From Colwellia sp. 12G3 (GTDB lineage: Bacteria > Pseudomonadota > Gammaproteobacteria > Enterobacterales > Alteromonadaceae): a DNA stretch of 64,000 bases. The number at the start of each line of letters is the position of its first letter. Position 1 is the stretch's first letter. This document shows positions 39,198 to 49,650 of this stretch, one piece after another. Below the pieces are notes generated by a model. That model made no database searches. It saw nothing but the letters and a program-made list of their open reading frames with translations, and was not told the DNA's origin. Both the position numbers and the translations under genes were made by a program. Where the stretch lies: positions 124,001 to 188,000 of the forward strand of contig NZ_PJAQ01000068.1 of assembly GCF_002836775.1 (NCBI RefSeq), given 5' to 3'.

Positions 39198-40115
39198 CTA
39201 ACCTGAGTAATCATCACCATAACCTAAGCTACGTAATGCTCGTTCATCATCAGCCCAACCTGACTTCACTTTAACCCAGGTTTCAAGGAAAACTTTACTC
39301 TCAAACAAACTCTCCATGTCCCGTCTGGCTTCTTGACCAATGGTTTTCAAACGCTCACCTTTATTACCAATAACCATACGTTTTTGGCTATCACGTTCAA
39401 CTAATATAAGCGCATTTATATGAATAATCCCCTTATCATCCATCTTAAATTGCTCGATCTCTACCGTGATAGAGTAAGGTAACTCATCACCAGTAAAGCG
39501 AATTAACTTCTCACGAATAATTTCAGAAGCCATAAAGCGACTAGAGCGATCAGTAATGTGATCTTCTGGGAACCAAAAAACGCCTTCAGGCAGGGTTGTT
39601 AAACACAACTGACGAATAGTATCAACGCCATGACCTTTAGTCGCACAAATAGGCACTATATCTCTAAAGTCATGCATTTCGCCTAATTTTTGCAGGTGAG
39701 GCAATAACTCATCTTTATCTGGTATGTTATCTGTTTTATTCACCACCAATATACAAGGTGTACCGCTTTGTTTAACTTTAGATAACACAAGCTCATCATC
39801 TTTTGTCCAATGAGTTCCTTCAACTAAAAACATGATTAACTCAACTTCGGCAATTGAGCTACTTGCAGCACGGTTCATTAATCTATTTATGGCACGTTTT
39901 TCTTCTGTGTGTAAACCAGGAGTATCTACTAATACTGCCTGTCTATTTTCTTCAGTCAAGATCCCTAAAATGCGATGACGAGTCGTTTGTGGTTTTTTAG
40001 AGGTAATACTAATTTTTTGCCCTAATAAGGCATTTAATAACGTTGATTTACCAACATTTGGGCGACCGACAATAGCAATTAAGCCTGCATAGGTATTTGA
40101 GGTATCGTTGTGCAT
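39198..40115 (-). CDS. era: GTPase Era
   Basis: Era binds the 3' end of 16S rRNA and is needed for 30S maturation. The 305-residue protein has G1 GRPNVGKST at residues 17-25, G2 in [13 protein letters not shown]3 DTPGLH, G4 NKTD and G5-like CATKGHG, then a C-terminal KH domain (about 205-290) with [24 protein letters not shown]. The gene follows rnc with only 3 bp between, so translation is likely coupled. Length is standard. Confidence 0.97.
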   Translation of the reverse strand: MHNDTSNTYAGLIAIVGRPNVGKSTLLNALLGQKISITSKKPQTTRHRILGILTEENRQAVLVDTPGLHTEEKRAINRLMNRAASSSIAEVELIMFLVEGTHWTKDDELVLSKVKQSGTPCILVVNKTDNIPDKDELLPHLQKLGEMHDFRDIVPICATKGHGVDTIRQLCLTTLPEGVFWFPEDHITDRSSRFMASEIIREKLIRFTGDELPYSITVEIEQFKMDDKGIIHINALILVERDSQKRMVIGNKGERLKTIGQEARRDMESLFESKVFLETWVKVKSGWADDERALRSLGYGDDYSG

Positions 40116-40118
40116 AAT

Positions 40119-40898
40119 TTATTTTCTCAGGCTGCTTTTTTTGCTTAGGTTACTTTTAGTATGTCGGGAATTTGCTAATTTAGCTTGCTTTGACGGCTTT
40201 ATTTTCACTTCTTTCTCTTGTTCAATTATGGCAAGTATCTGCTGTGCAGCTTGTTGCTCTGCCTTTCTACGACTCGTTCCTTTAGCCACAACCACTTCAC
40301 TTATCACTGAGGTTTCACAGCGGACCGTAAACTCTTGGTTATGTGACTGTCCCGTAGTGTCAATCACTTCATAAGTAGGAAGAGGTATTTTTCTTCCCTG
40401 TAAGAATTCTTGTAGCCGTGTTTTGGGATCTTTTTGTTCATTACCTGGCTTAATCACAGTCAAACGTTTCTCAAACCAACTTAATATAAGCACTTTACAA
40501 CGCTCAATATTTGAGTCTAGATACACTGCACCAATAATAGCTTCAATTGCATCTTCTAATATTGACTCACGACGGTGGCCGCCACTTTTTAATTCCCCTG
40601 GCCCAAGTATTAAGCATTCACCCAAATTAAAGTCACGCGCCAATTCAGCCAACGTGACTCCCTTAACTAAACTAGAACGCATACGGGTAAGGTCACCCTC
40701 ATCATGTTTTGGGAACTTATCATAAAGCGCTTCAGCAATAACAAAACCTAAAATTGAGTCTCCTAAGAACTCAAGTCTTTCGTTATGTTCACCTTTAGCA
40801 CTGCGGTGCGTAAGTGCTTGGACCAACAATGAAGGGGCATTAAATTCATAACCAAGCTTTTTGGTTAATCTAGCGAGATTATGGGGATTAACGTTCAA
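40119..40898 (-). CDS. rnc: Ribonuclease III
   Basis: RNase III cleaves double-stranded RNA, processing rRNA precursors. The 259-residue protein has the catalytic signature [21 protein letters not shown] at residues 39-59 with the second acidic site [16 protein letters not shown], then a dsRNA-binding domain ([21 protein letters not shown]...[15 protein letters not shown], about 150-220). A Lys/Ser-rich tail of about 30 residues ([21 protein letters not shown]) makes it longer than E. coli's 226. It lies 38 bp after lepB and 3 bp before era. Confidence 0.96.
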   Translation of the reverse strand: MNVNPHNLARLTKKLGYEFNAPSLLVQALTHRSAKGEHNERLEFLGDSILGFVIAEALYDKFPKHDEGDLTRMRSSLVKGVTLAELARDFNLGECLILGPGELKSGGHRRESILEDAIEAIIGAVYLDSNIERCKVLILSWFEKRLTVIKPGNEQKDPKTRLQEFLQGRKIPLPTYEVIDTTGQSHNQEFTVRCETSVISEVVVAKGTSRRKAEQQAAQQILAIIEQEKEVKIKPSKQAKLANSRHTKSNLSKKSSLRK

Positions 40899-40936
40899 GA
40901 TATAACTCTTTATGCCATGTAAAAAAAGTAGCCATG

Positions 40937-41869
40937 TTAAATAATTGCGCCTATGCGATCAAAACGAATACCTGTTGGCAACCATTGAGGCAAGAAACTA
41001 TCTGCATTTCTATCGAAATCAAAACTCATCCATATTGCAACAGCTTCACCAACAAGGTTTTCTTCAGGTACAAAGCCCCAAAAACGCCCATCTAAAGAAT
41101 TATCACGGTTATCGCCCATAACAAAATAATGCTTTGCTGGTACCAAAAACTCATCTGCAGCAGTCCCTGATTGTTGGAAATAGTGAGATATTCTAGGTAA
41201 GGTTGGCTCATCATTTAGTATCTGATGACTTTTATTCAGCATTTTCGATTCAAATTGGTTCATACCAGATTCAGCATCTGGTCCTGTATATTGACCAACA
41301 AGATTTTGTTTTATTTGTTCAAAACCAGGGCATTTCTCATCGGATTCTTGGCAAGCACGTTTAATATAAAGTGATTTATTTCGGTAAATAATCCGATCAC
41401 CCGGCAAGCCAATAACGCGCTTAATAAAGTCAACTTTAGGGTCTTGTGGATACTTAAAAACGACAACATCACCATGTTCAGGTAATCCGTTTTCAAGGAA
41501 CTTGTGTCTTACAACAGGGTCTTTTAAGCCATAATTGAATTTATTCACAAGAATAAAGTCACCATCAAGTAATGTAGGCATCATTGAACCCGATGGTATT
41601 TGAAAAGGTTCGTACAAAAAAGACCGTAAAATTAAGACAAAGGCAATCACTGGAAAGATTTGTACCGCAGTATCCACTAAAGGCGATGGCTCGGTTAACG
41701 TTGCTAGGGCTTGTGGTGTTAATTCTGCAGCGCAATCCTCTTTCGCTGAAAGTTGCGCTAAGGTAGCTTTTAATATGCGCTGTGGTGCTAAATAAAACTT
41801 ATCAGCAAACCAAACGATCCCTGTTAATACGGTAATTATCACTAAAATAATCGAAAAATAAACGGCCAT
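40937..41869 (-). CDS. lepB: Signal peptidase I
   Basis: LepB removes signal peptides from exported proteins at the outer face of the inner membrane. The 310-residue protein has two N-terminal membrane helices (about 3-22 and 70-86), catalytic Ser95 in PSGSMMPTL and the general base Lys150 in [12 protein letters not shown], and the C-terminal box [23 protein letters not shown]. An insertion with [11 protein letters not shown] has a Cys pair, as in E. coli LepB. It is placed between lepA and rnc as usual. Confidence 0.96.
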   Translation of the reverse strand: MAVYFSIILVIITVLTGIVWFADKFYLAPQRILKATLAQLSAKEDCAAELTPQALATLTEPSPLVDTAVQIFPVIAFVLILRSFLYEPFQIPSGSMMPTLLDGDFILVNKFNYGLKDPVVRHKFLENGLPEHGDVVVFKYPQDPKVDFIKRVIGLPGDRIIYRNKSLYIKRACQESDEKCPGFEQIKQNLVGQYTGPDAESGMNQFESKMLNKSHQILNDEPTLPRISHYFQQSGTAADEFLVPAKHYFVMGDNRDNSLDGRFWGFVPEENLVGEAVAIWMSFDFDRNADSFLPQWLPTGIRFDRIGAII

Positions 41870-41959
41870 ACAATTCCTATTTTAAAATTCTATTAATTAA
41901 AACTTAATGACAGCAATTATTTACTGTCATTACTTTTTAAATTAACTTAACGGCTTAAA

Positions 41960-43750
41960 CTAACTATCTAGCTTAAGCACGGCTAAGAACGCTTCTTGTG
42001 GTACTTCAACATTTCCCACTTGCTTCATACGTTTTTTACCGTCTTTTTGCTTTTGCAGAAGTTTCTTCTTACGACTGATGTCACCACCATAACATTTAGC
42101 GGTAACGTTTTTACGTAGTTGTTTCACTGTAGTACGGGCAATAACATTATTACCAATAGCGGCTTGAATGGCGATATCAAACATTTGACGATGTATCAAC
42201 TCTTTAAGCTTATCAACGAGTAATCGTCCACGTGCAACCGAGTTTGCTCTGTGAGTAATCATTGCTAATGCGTCAACGCGATCACCATTAATCATGACAT
42301 CTACACGAACCATGTCTGCGGCTTCAAAGCGAATGAAATGATAATCCAATGAAGCATAACCTCGACTCGTCGACTTAAGCTTATCGAAAAAGTCCATTAC
42401 GACTTCAGCCATAGGAAGCTCATAGGTAACAGCAACTTGGTTACCGTGATAAATTAAATCTTTTTGTACACCACGTTTTTCAATACATAATGTAATAACG
42501 TTGCCTAAATATTCTTGGGGTACTAAAATATTTGCTTGAACGATTGGCTCTCGAATTTCTTCAATATTATTAATTGCAGGAAGATCTGCCGGATTATCTA
42601 TAGAAATAACATCACCATTAGTTGAAGCTATTTCATAGTTTACTGTCGGTGCAGTGGTAATTAAATCGAGATCATATTCGCGAGCTAGGCGCTCTTGAAT
42701 AATTTCCATGTGCAACATTCCAAGAAAACCAATACGGAAACCAAAACCTAATGCTGAAGAGTTTTCTGGTTCAAAAAATAATGAGGCATCGTTTAGGCTC
42801 AACTTGTTAAGCGCATCTCTGAAGTTTTCATAATCATCTGAGCTAATAGGAAAAATACCGGCGTAAACTTGTGGTTGCGCTTTTTTAAAGCCTGGTAAAG
42901 CTTTTGCAGTTTCTCTCTTACTGATAGTGATGGTATCGCCTACTGGTGCACCATGAATCTCTTTAATGCCGGCAATAATAAAACCTACTTCGCCAGCTCT
43001 TAATACACCGGTATCTTTTTGTTTTGGTGTGAATATACCAACTTTATCAATTTGATGAACTTGTCCGGTCGACATGACCAGCATTTTATCGCCTTTTTTA
43101 ACTTCACCATTGATAACACGAACCAGTGAAACAACACCTTGGTAATTATCAAACCATGAGTCAACAATTAGCGCCTGTAGTGGTTCATCTACACTGCCCT
43201 TAGGGGGCGGTATATTTTTAACAATCGTTTCTAAAACATCTTCAATACCAACACCTGTTTTAGCTGAACACGTTACCGCATCGGTTGCATCGATACCTAT
43301 GATATGTTCAATTTCTTCACAGACACGCTCAGGGTCAGCTTGAGGTAAATCAATTTTATTCAAAATGGGTAAAACTTCTAAATCCATTTCAAGTGCGGTA
43401 TAACAGTTAGCAACTGTTTGCGCCTCAACACCTTGGCCAGCATCAACAACTAGTAGTGCGCCTTCACATGAGGCTAATGAACGTGATACTTCATAAGAAA
43501 AGTCTACATGTCCTGGCGTGTCGATAAAGTTCAGTTGGTAAGTTTCACCATCCTTCGCTTTATAGTCTAACGTTACACTCTGCGCTTTAATTGTTATACC
43601 ACGTTCTCGTTCAATATCCATTGAATCAAGTACTTGCGCTTCCATTTCGCGCTCTTGTAAGCCACCGCAATGCTGAATTAAACGGTCAGATAGTGTTGAT
43701 TTACCATGATCGATGTGGGCAATAATTGAGAAGTTTCGAATATTTTTCAT
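41960..43750 (-). CDS. lepA: Elongation factor 4 (LepA)
   Basis: LepA is a ribosome-bound GTPase that back-translocates or aids initiation and biogenesis. The 596-residue protein has G1 AHIDHGKST (residues 11-19), the RGITIKAQS switch I, DTPGHVDF switch II, NKIDLP G4, EF-G-like domains II, III and V, and the LepA-specific C-terminal domain ending in [32 protein letters not shown], which is diagnostic. First gene of the lepA-lepB-rnc-era series, 120 bp after rseC. Confidence 0.97.
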   Translation of the reverse strand: MKNIRNFSIIAHIDHGKSTLSDRLIQHCGGLQEREMEAQVLDSMDIERERGITIKAQSVTLDYKAKDGETYQLNFIDTPGHVDFSYEVSRSLASCEGALLVVDAGQGVEAQTVANCYTALEMDLEVLPILNKIDLPQADPERVCEEIEHIIGIDATDAVTCSAKTGVGIEDVLETIVKNIPPPKGSVDEPLQALIVDSWFDNYQGVVSLVRVINGEVKKGDKMLVMSTGQVHQIDKVGIFTPKQKDTGVLRAGEVGFIIAGIKEIHGAPVGDTITISKRETAKALPGFKKAQPQVYAGIFPISSDDYENFRDALNKLSLNDASLFFEPENSSALGFGFRIGFLGMLHMEIIQERLAREYDLDLITTAPTVNYEIASTNGDVISIDNPADLPAINNIEEIREPIVQANILVPQEYLGNVITLCIEKRGVQKDLIYHGNQVAVTYELPMAEVVMDFFDKLKSTSRGYASLDYHFIRFEAADMVRVDVMINGDRVDALAMITHRANSVARGRLLVDKLKELIHRQMFDIAIQAAIGNNVIARTTVKQLRKNVTAKCYGGDISRKKKLLQKQKDGKKRMKQVGNVEVPQEAFLAVLKLDS

Positions 43751-43870
43751 AAAAGGCAGTCAAATAAAGGGCGTTAAAATAATATAATGGCGTGATTTTA
43801 ACGAATTTACTGCCTTGGGGCTATCTTTTGTTCAGATATCTTTTGTTTCAAGCCGTAACAGGCTAAGACT

Positions 43871-44350
43871 TTATTTACCGAGGTTTGTCGAAGGAATAAC
43901 TTCTATAATTTTAGGTTGTAATTTTTCACTGTGCAGACCTTCTTTTTGCTGAAATTTAGCCAGCCTATAACCTAAATATCCTCCGGTAACTCCAAACCCT
44001 AAGGCATATAGTTCATGGGGTAATATTTGTTGTTTTAACAACCACTGCCCAACAGCAGAAAAAGTAATTAAGCCAAGTAGAGGTAATAAATAAACTTGAC
44101 CTGCACTCGATAAAATATGCTTTTCAGGTAAAGCTAACACCACACAATCGCCCTGTTTTAACTCCTTTCCTATTATATTAATATCATAAGGTAAAGTTAG
44201 GGTCAGTTTAGCTTGCGGTAATGCTTTAGCAATTTGCCCACTACCACAAGTATCAAGTTGTGCACAACCACTACAAGTTGATTTTATTTGACTTGTAACA
44301 GTAACTTGCCCTGCATCAATTGCAACAACATTAGCGAGTTCTTTTATCAT
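43871..44350 (-). CDS. rseC: SoxR-reducing / sigma-E factor regulator RseC
   Basis: The 159-residue protein has the RseC/MucC pattern: an N-terminal segment with four cysteines (STCSGCAQLDTCGSGQIAKAL, residues about 24-44), then a LxLP...GDxVxLxLPE motif and two membrane helices (about 80-125). E. coli RseC affects sigma-E activity and helps reduce SoxR with the Rsx complex. The gene begins one base after rseB ends and closes the rpoE-rseA-rseB-rseC operon. Confidence 0.92.
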   Translation of the reverse strand: MIKELANVVAIDAGQVTVTSQIKSTCSGCAQLDTCGSGQIAKALPQAKLTLTLPYDINIIGKELKQGDCVVLALPEKHILSSAGQVYLLPLLGLITFSAVGQWLLKQQILPHELYALGFGVTGGYLGYRLAKFQQKEGLHSEKLQPKIIEVIPSTNLGK

Positions 44351-44351
44351 C

Positions 44352-45359
44352 TTATTTTTCTCTTACCGAGTGCGGGGAGTCATCTTTGATATCATCAACC
44401 TTTGCTGGGACAATTGATTCTGCCATTTTTATAGCTGTGGCTAAGGGGATATCACCAACAATACCAACTTCTACTCCCTGCAGTATATGGTTAAATACCA
44501 TTGTCGCGCCATCACTAGCATATTCAGCTGCTCTAAATGTTTCTTTGCTAGGGTTAACGTAGACCGAGACTTCAGTTAAGCCGTCAGAAAACAACATAAA
44601 CTCAACCGCTTTATCGTCACCACGATTATAAGTATTTAGATTATGCTGATTTGATTTTATTACAGCAAAACCCGGTGGCAACCAATCGACCTGCCATGAG
44701 AGTACTTTGTTTTGTTTTTGACTAGTTACCTGAATAATATTAGGTAGTTCAGTTAACTGTAGTTGCGCTAAGTTATCTGATAATTGCTCACTCACTTCAA
44801 GGTGAGTAAATTGAATTTGCTCTAGTAGCTGTCCTTGACGTGTCAGTACCGCCATTTTTAGCAGTAAACCTGTTTTCTGATCTAGCCAAAGCCAATAACT
44901 AAAGCGATATTTGTCTTTTGCGACAATGCGTACTAGTTGAGCAACACGTCCCAAAACTCGGCTACGGCCAACAGAAATGAAGCGGTAACTTTCTTCAAGC
45001 TTGGTGATTTCACCCCGAAATATCGCAGGAATTGGACTCTGAATATCATTAGAAATAAGTGAATAGGGTTCTTGTTCAGGTTCAATATAACTAACAATCG
45101 CACCTTGACGTAGGACATCACGTCGCGGTCCATTTAATCGAGTAAATATCTCTAACTCTTGTTCCTTATCACCAATACCATGCAACCAATGATAAGGCTC
45201 TGCTTGGTTGTTTTTAACCACCACAAAAGAGGTAGTGAAATTAAGTTGACGTAATGATTGAGAGAGTCGCTCTAGCCAAAGCTTAGCGGACTGTGTATCA
45301 GCAGTTATAGCTGATACATTAAAGCTAAACAGCAATAAAAGAAGTGCTGATAATTTCAT
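44352..45359 (-). CDS. rseB: Sigma-E factor regulatory protein RseB
   Basis: RseB binds the periplasmic part of RseA and protects it from DegS until lipopolysaccharide displaces it. The 335-residue protein has a signal peptide (MKLSALLLLLFSFNVSA) and the two-domain MucB/RseB layout: an LolA-like N-terminal domain (LNFTTSFVVVKNNQAEPYHWLHGI) and a smaller C-terminal domain (WQVDWLPPGFAVIKSNQHNL...VEFMLFSDGLTEVSVYVN). Its position between rseA and rseC is conserved. Confidence 0.94.
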   Translation of the reverse strand: MKLSALLLLLFSFNVSAITADTQSAKLWLERLSQSLRQLNFTTSFVVVKNNQAEPYHWLHGIGDKEQELEIFTRLNGPRRDVLRQGAIVSYIEPEQEPYSLISNDIQSPIPAIFRGEITKLEESYRFISVGRSRVLGRVAQLVRIVAKDKYRFSYWLWLDQKTGLLLKMAVLTRQGQLLEQIQFTHLEVSEQLSDNLAQLQLTELPNIIQVTSQKQNKVLSWQVDWLPPGFAVIKSNQHNLNTYNRGDDKAVEFMLFSDGLTEVSVYVNPSKETFRAAEYASDGATMVFNHILQGVEVGIVGDIPLATAIKMAESIVPAKVDDIKDDSPHSVREK

Positions 45360-45415
45360 ATATTCTCGTAGGTGATGGCTGAAAGGTTAATTATCAACTA
45401 ATTCAGCCAATCAAG

Positions 45416-46126
45416 CTATTGTATATTACTACCTAATTTCACTTGTTGGTTATGATCTTTTAGCAGTGCTTGTAATCGACGTTGTTGTGCAACTCTTTCA
45501 GCAACTATCTGCTCATTCATTGCTTGCTGCGTTTGTTGCTTACTTTGAAAACTCTGCTCTGGTTGAGCAGATTGAACACTAAAGCTAACTGGATTAGCAT
45601 AACCAGTTAAAGGCACAGTTTGTACTACTTGGCTTGGTGTAATCTCATTATTGGCAACATTATTTTGAACACCAACAATCATCAAAGCGGCAGCAGAAGC
45701 AGCTATAGCGACCTGTCCCATCGGCTTAACTAAAGCGGATATTTTTGCTTTAAAACGGCTCGTTGCATCAATAACACGATTATTACTTTTCTCTTCTTCA
45801 ATTTTATCGCCAGTAATGCCCTTACCAGAAGATGAATCATTGTTTTGTAATACACTCTGCGAAAATGCCTGCATTGACGAATTAGGTGACAATATCGTTG
45901 CTTCTTGCGCAATGGCAGCTGAAATTGTTTTACTTAAATCTAACTGCAATGATTGTGGCACTTCATCTCGCAATACATCACCTATTAAATGATAGTTTTG
46001 CCATGTACTTGATAAGTGTTCATCCTTGAGCATATTATCAACTAAATGCGCACTAACACTATCATCTGTTGATGGAGAGTAATTATCGACTAATGAAGAT
46101 ATTGACTCTGATTTAATTTCACTCAT
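45416..46126 (-). CDS. rseA: Anti-sigma-E factor RseA
   Basis: RseA holds RpoE at the inner membrane until cleaved by DegS and RseP. The 236-residue protein has the N-terminal anti-sigma domain (SISSLVDNYSPSTDDSVSAHLVDNMLKDEHLSSTWQNYHLIGDVLRDEVP), one membrane helix (about residues 137-153, VAIAASAAALMIVGV) and a Gln-rich periplasmic C-terminus (about 155-236) that would meet RseB. The terminal residues are QVKLGSNIQ, not the YQF-type DegS signal, which concerns porins anyway. It follows rpoE by 46 bp. Confidence 0.93.
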   Translation of the reverse strand: MSEIKSESISSLVDNYSPSTDDSVSAHLVDNMLKDEHLSSTWQNYHLIGDVLRDEVPQSLQLDLSKTISAAIAQEATILSPNSSMQAFSQSVLQNNDSSSGKGITGDKIEEEKSNNRVIDATSRFKAKISALVKPMGQVAIAASAAALMIVGVQNNVANNEITPSQVVQTVPLTGYANPVSFSVQSAQPEQSFQSKQQTQQAMNEQIVAERVAQQRRLQALLKDHNQQVKLGSNIQ

Positions 46127-46172
46127 ATTTTACCTTAATAAAACTTAGTTAATTTCTGCTTTCACAAATGAC

Positions 46173-46799
46173 TTAATTATTTTTTTGCAACAAGGGTCTA
46201 ATCTTCTTGTCAATTGCATCACGCGCTCTAAAAATTCGCGAGCGTACGGTGCCTACAGGACACTCCATTATCGTAGCAATCTCTTCGTAGCTTAAGCCCT
46301 CGATTTCTCGAAAGTTAATGGCTAAGCGCAGATCATCCGGTAGTGATTCCATAGTACTAAAAATAACTTTTTTAATTTCAGCTGTAAGTAATATTTTCTC
46401 TGGTGATGCTGTCTCTCGCAGGGCACCACCTGTATCATAAAGTTCCGCATCACTGATTTCGACATCATTACTTGGTGGCTTTCGACCCAATGCTACACTG
46501 TGATTTTTTGCACAATTAACAGCAATCCGATACAACCAAGTATAAAAAGCACTATCACCTCTAAAGTTAGGTAATGCTCGATATGCTTTAATAAAAGCTT
46601 CTTGGACAATGTCAGGTACATCACTATGATTTTTAACATAGCGACTTACTAGGTTTGCAACCTTGTGCTGATATTTCGTTACCAGTAAATTAAACGCATT
46701 TTTATCACCACGCTGAACCCGCTCAACTAATTGTTGATCTATATTTGGTTCGCTCTTTTGAGCCATATCTTTTAACACTGACAATTGATTTGTACTCAT
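46173..46799 (-). CDS. rpoE: RNA polymerase sigma-E factor
   Basis: RpoE is the extracytoplasmic stress sigma factor. I start at ATG 46799 (MSTNQLSVLKDMAQK, 208 aa). The frame reaches 46850, but that codon would lie upstream of the likely transcription start and overlap the promoter. A start at 46766 (MAQKSEPNIDQQ) is also possible. Sigma region 2 is clear (FNLLVTKYQHKVANLVSRYVKNHSDVPDIVQEAFIKAYRALPNFRGDSAFYTWLYRIAVN), and region 4 has GLSYEEIATIMECPVGTVRSRIFRAR. Very close to E. coli RpoE. Heads the rpoE-rseABC operon, divergent from nadB as in E. coli. Confidence 0.96.
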   Translation of the reverse strand: MSTNQLSVLKDMAQKSEPNIDQQLVERVQRGDKNAFNLLVTKYQHKVANLVSRYVKNHSDVPDIVQEAFIKAYRALPNFRGDSAFYTWLYRIAVNCAKNHSVALGRKPPSNDVEISDAELYDTGGALRETASPEKILLTAEIKKVIFSTMESLPDDLRLAINFREIEGLSYEEIATIMECPVGTVRSRIFRARDAIDKKIRPLLQKNN

Positions 46800-46831
46800 A
46801 TTTTCCATTGCCTCGTAACAAACGCATAAAG

Positions 46832-46858
46832 TAGGACTAATGTTTTTCAAAAAAGTTC
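46832..46858 (-). promoter_or_regulatory. Sigma-E type promoter of rpoE
   Basis: On the minus strand GAACTT (46858-46853) is followed by exactly 16 bases and then TCCTA (46836-46832), against the sigma-E consensus GAACTT-N16-TCtGA. This is the expected autoregulatory promoter and places transcription start near 46825. Confidence 0.75.
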
Positions 46859-47046
46859 TTTTTATTTGTGATCTTTTTTAATAATTAGACTTATGGACTT
46901 ATTAAGCAATGATATTATTAATTACCAGAGTGTACTCAAGCGTTAATTAAACGCAATTATCTGGCGGCTTATACCTATGTATTATAGAATACCTGAAACT
47001 TCTTTACTTAAATATTCGCCTTAATAGCCGAACTTAATCCAAAAGT

Positions 47047-48648
47047 ATGACTCAACAAAACAATTGTGATGTTTTAATCATTGGTAGTGGCGCCGCAGGT
47101 TTAACTTTGGCTCTGCATTTAGCTAAAAGTGCTGATGTTGTCATTTTAAGCAAGGGCCCATTAAACGAAGGGTCAACTTTTTATGCCCAAGGTGGCATTG
47201 CTGCAGTATTTGATGAAAATGATAGTGTCGCCGCTCACGTTGAAGACACTCTTATTGCAGGTGCCGGTCTATGTGACGAAGAGATTGTGCAATTTACTAC
47301 AGAAAATGCAAAATCTTGTTTGGAGTGGTTAATTGACCAAGGTGTTGCCTTTGATAAAGAGCAGAGCAATACGGGCGAAACCCGTTATCATTTAACTCGC
47401 GAAGGCGGACATAGTCACCGCAGAATATTGCATGCCGCTGATGCAACAGGACAAGCAATCCAAACCACTTTAGCGGATCAAGTAAAGCAACATTCTCGTA
47501 TTCGTATATTTGAGCGTTTTAATGCTATTGACCTAATTTGTCAGTCAAGCACAACAGGTAAAAAACCCAAGAAATGCATAGGCGCCTATATTTGGAATAG
47601 AAATACTGAAAAAGTTGAAAGTATTTATGCCCAAAAAACTATTTTAGCCACAGGCGGTGCGAGTAAAGTTTATCAATATACTTCGAATCCAGATGTAGCC
47701 AGTGGTGATGGTATTGCTATGGCATGGCGTGCAGGTTGTCGGGTAGCAAACATGGAGTTTAATCAATTTCATCCTACTTGCTTATTTCACCCTTCTGCTG
47801 GCACCTTTTTGCTTACGGAAGCACTTCGTGGTGAAGGCGCTAAATTAAGACGCCCTGATGGTAGTCGTTTTATGCCCGCCTTTGATGAGCGCGCAGAGCT
47901 AGCACCTCGTGATATTGTCGCGCGTGCTATTGATTATGAAATGAAGCGTTTAGGTGCAGATTGCATGTATCTGGATATTAGCCATAAGCCCAGCAGTTTT
48001 ATCAAACAACACTTCCCAATGATTTATGAAAAAACCATGTCTTTGGGTATTGATATCACTAAACAACCTATTCCTATTGTACCTGCCGCACATTATACCT
48101 GTGGTGGAGTCATGGTTGATAAACAGGGTAAAACCGATGTTAATCAACTTTATGCTATTGGTGAAATGTCATACACCGGCTTACACGGGGCTAATCGCTT
48201 AGCAAGTAACTCCTTGCTTGAGTGCCTTGTTTTTGCTCGCGCTGCAGCCCTAGAGATTAGTGAAACTTTAATACAAGACAATCGTATTTTAACTCTTCCA
48301 CATTGGGATGACAGTCGCGTAACCGACTCAGATGAAGAAGTTGTTATTCAGCATAACTGGCATGAGCTTAGATTATTTATGTGGGATTATGTTGGTATTG
48401 TTCGCACAACTAAACGTCTAGAGCGTGCATTACATCGTGTTGAATTACTACAGCAAGAGATGGAAGATTATTATCAAAATTTTAAAGTGAGTAATAACTT
48501 ACTTGAGTTGAGAAACTTGGTGCAAGTTGCAGAGCTAATAATAAAATGTGCTATGGAACGAAAAGAAAGTAGAGGTTTACACTATACCTTGGATTATCCT
48601 GAGTTATTAACAATTGTTGAGCCAACAATACTGACGCCGACTTCATAA
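47047..48648 (+). CDS. nadB: L-aspartate oxidase
   Basis: NadB oxidises L-aspartate to iminoaspartate with FAD, the first step of NAD synthesis. The 533-residue protein has the dinucleotide-binding [14 protein letters not shown] (residues 12-25), the family [19 protein letters not shown], the active-site region HTRxGG-like [30 protein letters not shown] and [12 protein letters not shown], and a C-terminal helical domain. Length matches E. coli (540). Divergent from rpoE, the conserved arrangement. Confidence 0.96.
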   Translation: MTQQNNCDVLIIGSGAAGLTLALHLAKSADVVILSKGPLNEGSTFYAQGGIAAVFDENDSVAAHVEDTLIAGAGLCDEEIVQFTTENAKSCLEWLIDQGVAFDKEQSNTGETRYHLTREGGHSHRRILHAADATGQAIQTTLADQVKQHSRIRIFERFNAIDLICQSSTTGKKPKKCIGAYIWNRNTEKVESIYAQKTILATGGASKVYQYTSNPDVASGDGIAMAWRAGCRVANMEFNQFHPTCLFHPSAGTFLLTEALRGEGAKLRRPDGSRFMPAFDERAELAPRDIVARAIDYEMKRLGADCMYLDISHKPSSFIKQHFPMIYEKTMSLGIDITKQPIPIVPAAHYTCGGVMVDKQGKTDVNQLYAIGEMSYTGLHGANRLASNSLLECLVFARAAALEISETLIQDNRILTLPHWDDSRVTDSDEEVVIQHNWHELRLFMWDYVGIVRTTKRLERALHRVELLQQEMEDYYQNFKVSNNLLELRNLVQVAELIIKCAMERKESRGLHYTLDYPELLTIVEPTILTPTS

Positions 48649-48694
48649 AACGGCTCAACCAACCGTATTAATAAAGAGAAAACAGAAAAAGAAA

Positions 48695-49186
48695 CTATTC
48701 TAATTGTTTTATCACTCTGGCAATACGGGAGTAATCTTGTTTATTTATACTATCCCTGAAAATAAATACTAGTTTAGGGATAGTTTCGGATACATTGATA
48801 CGTGGAGAGAGTAAAGGAACATCCTTTATCATAACTAGCCAGCAGCCAATAAAACTGAGTCGGCTATCAGATAAAAGTTGATAACTTACTTGCTCGTTAT
48901 TAAAATGAATATTACCCGTATTCGTTAAAATTAATGAGTTGGTGAAGGGTTTATCATTACTCACTGTTAACAATAAACTAAGAAAAATAATGCTTACTAC
49001 AGCTACAGTTTGAGCCAGGATATAATAAAAAGTAAAACTAACCAAAATAACTAAGAAAATGAATATTCCTAAAGCGCTATAACCGACCAGTTTATATCGA
49101 GACTCTCTTACATTAATATTATACTTTAACGCGTTTGAGTATAAATTGAACGATGGCGTTGAGCTCTGTATCTTCACAAATTTCAT
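48695..49186 (-). CDS. YgfX-type inner membrane protein
   Basis: Downstream of and overlapping sdhE, this protein has two close membrane helices (YKLVGYSALGIFIFLVILVSFTFYYI...VAVVSIIFLSLLLTV) and then a soluble part (LTNTGNIHFNNEQVSYQLLSDSRLSF...CWLVMIKD), the YgfX (CptA) layout. In E. coli ygfX lies just after sdhE (ygfY) and overlaps it. The start is uncertain: ATG 49186 (about 163 aa) overlaps sdhE by 68 bp, and the frame is open to 49288. A non-ATG start nearer to NVRESRYKLVG is possible. Confidence 0.65.
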   Translation of the reverse strand: MKFVKIQSSTPSFNLYSNALKYNINVRESRYKLVGYSALGIFIFLVILVSFTFYYILAQTVAVVSIIFLSLLLTVSNDKPFTNSLILTNTGNIHFNNEQVSYQLLSDSRLSFIGCWLVMIKDVPLLSPRINVSETIPKLVFIFRDSINKQDYSRIARVIKQLE

Positions 49187-49424
49187 GTCCCATAAACCAT
49201 GCAAATAACTCAGGATCTTGGCCGGTAAGTAAACGTTCAAAAGTGAATTGATCTTTCGTTGATAAGTCATCATATGCTTCTTCAACAAATGGAATAAACA
49301 ACATATCTAACTCTAACATACCGCGACGACATGCCCACTTTAAGCGAGCCTTATTGACTTTTAAGAGATTAGTCGAGTTTTCATTATTTGTCACTGTGTT
49401 GCTTGAAGCTTCGTTACCTGACAT
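49119..49424 (-). CDS. sdhE: FAD assembly factor SdhE
   Basis: SdhE helps attach FAD covalently to succinate dehydrogenase SdhA and fumarate reductase FrdA. The 101-residue protein has the family core RLKWACRRGMLELDMLFIPFVEEAYDDLSTKDQFTFERLLTGQDPELFAWFMGHE, including the RGMLELD motif needed for flavinylation. There is a 25-residue Asn/Ser-rich N-terminal extension over the usual 85-90; a later start cannot be excluded. The gene overlaps the YgfX-type gene, the conserved ygfY-ygfX pair. Confidence 0.93.
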   Translation of the reverse strand: MSGNEASSNTVTNNENSTNLLKVNKARLKWACRRGMLELDMLFIPFVEEAYDDLSTKDQFTFERLLTGQDPELFAWFMGHEICEDTELNAIVQFILKRVKV

Positions 49425-49650
49425 AAGTACCCCTTATTGATTGATACCGTTAATCAATAGTGTAGATTAACGCAATTAAATTTTACGTCGACATTGTAAC
49501 AATAACTCTCAAGTCACAGCTATACAAAACAGCCATTATCACTAATTAAATCTACCATAGTAGTTGTTTTTACTCTTTTCGCCCCTATCCTATAGTTAAC
49601 CTTAAATATATTAAGCATAGCTAATCCCACGCTTTTTCATAGAGTTCATT

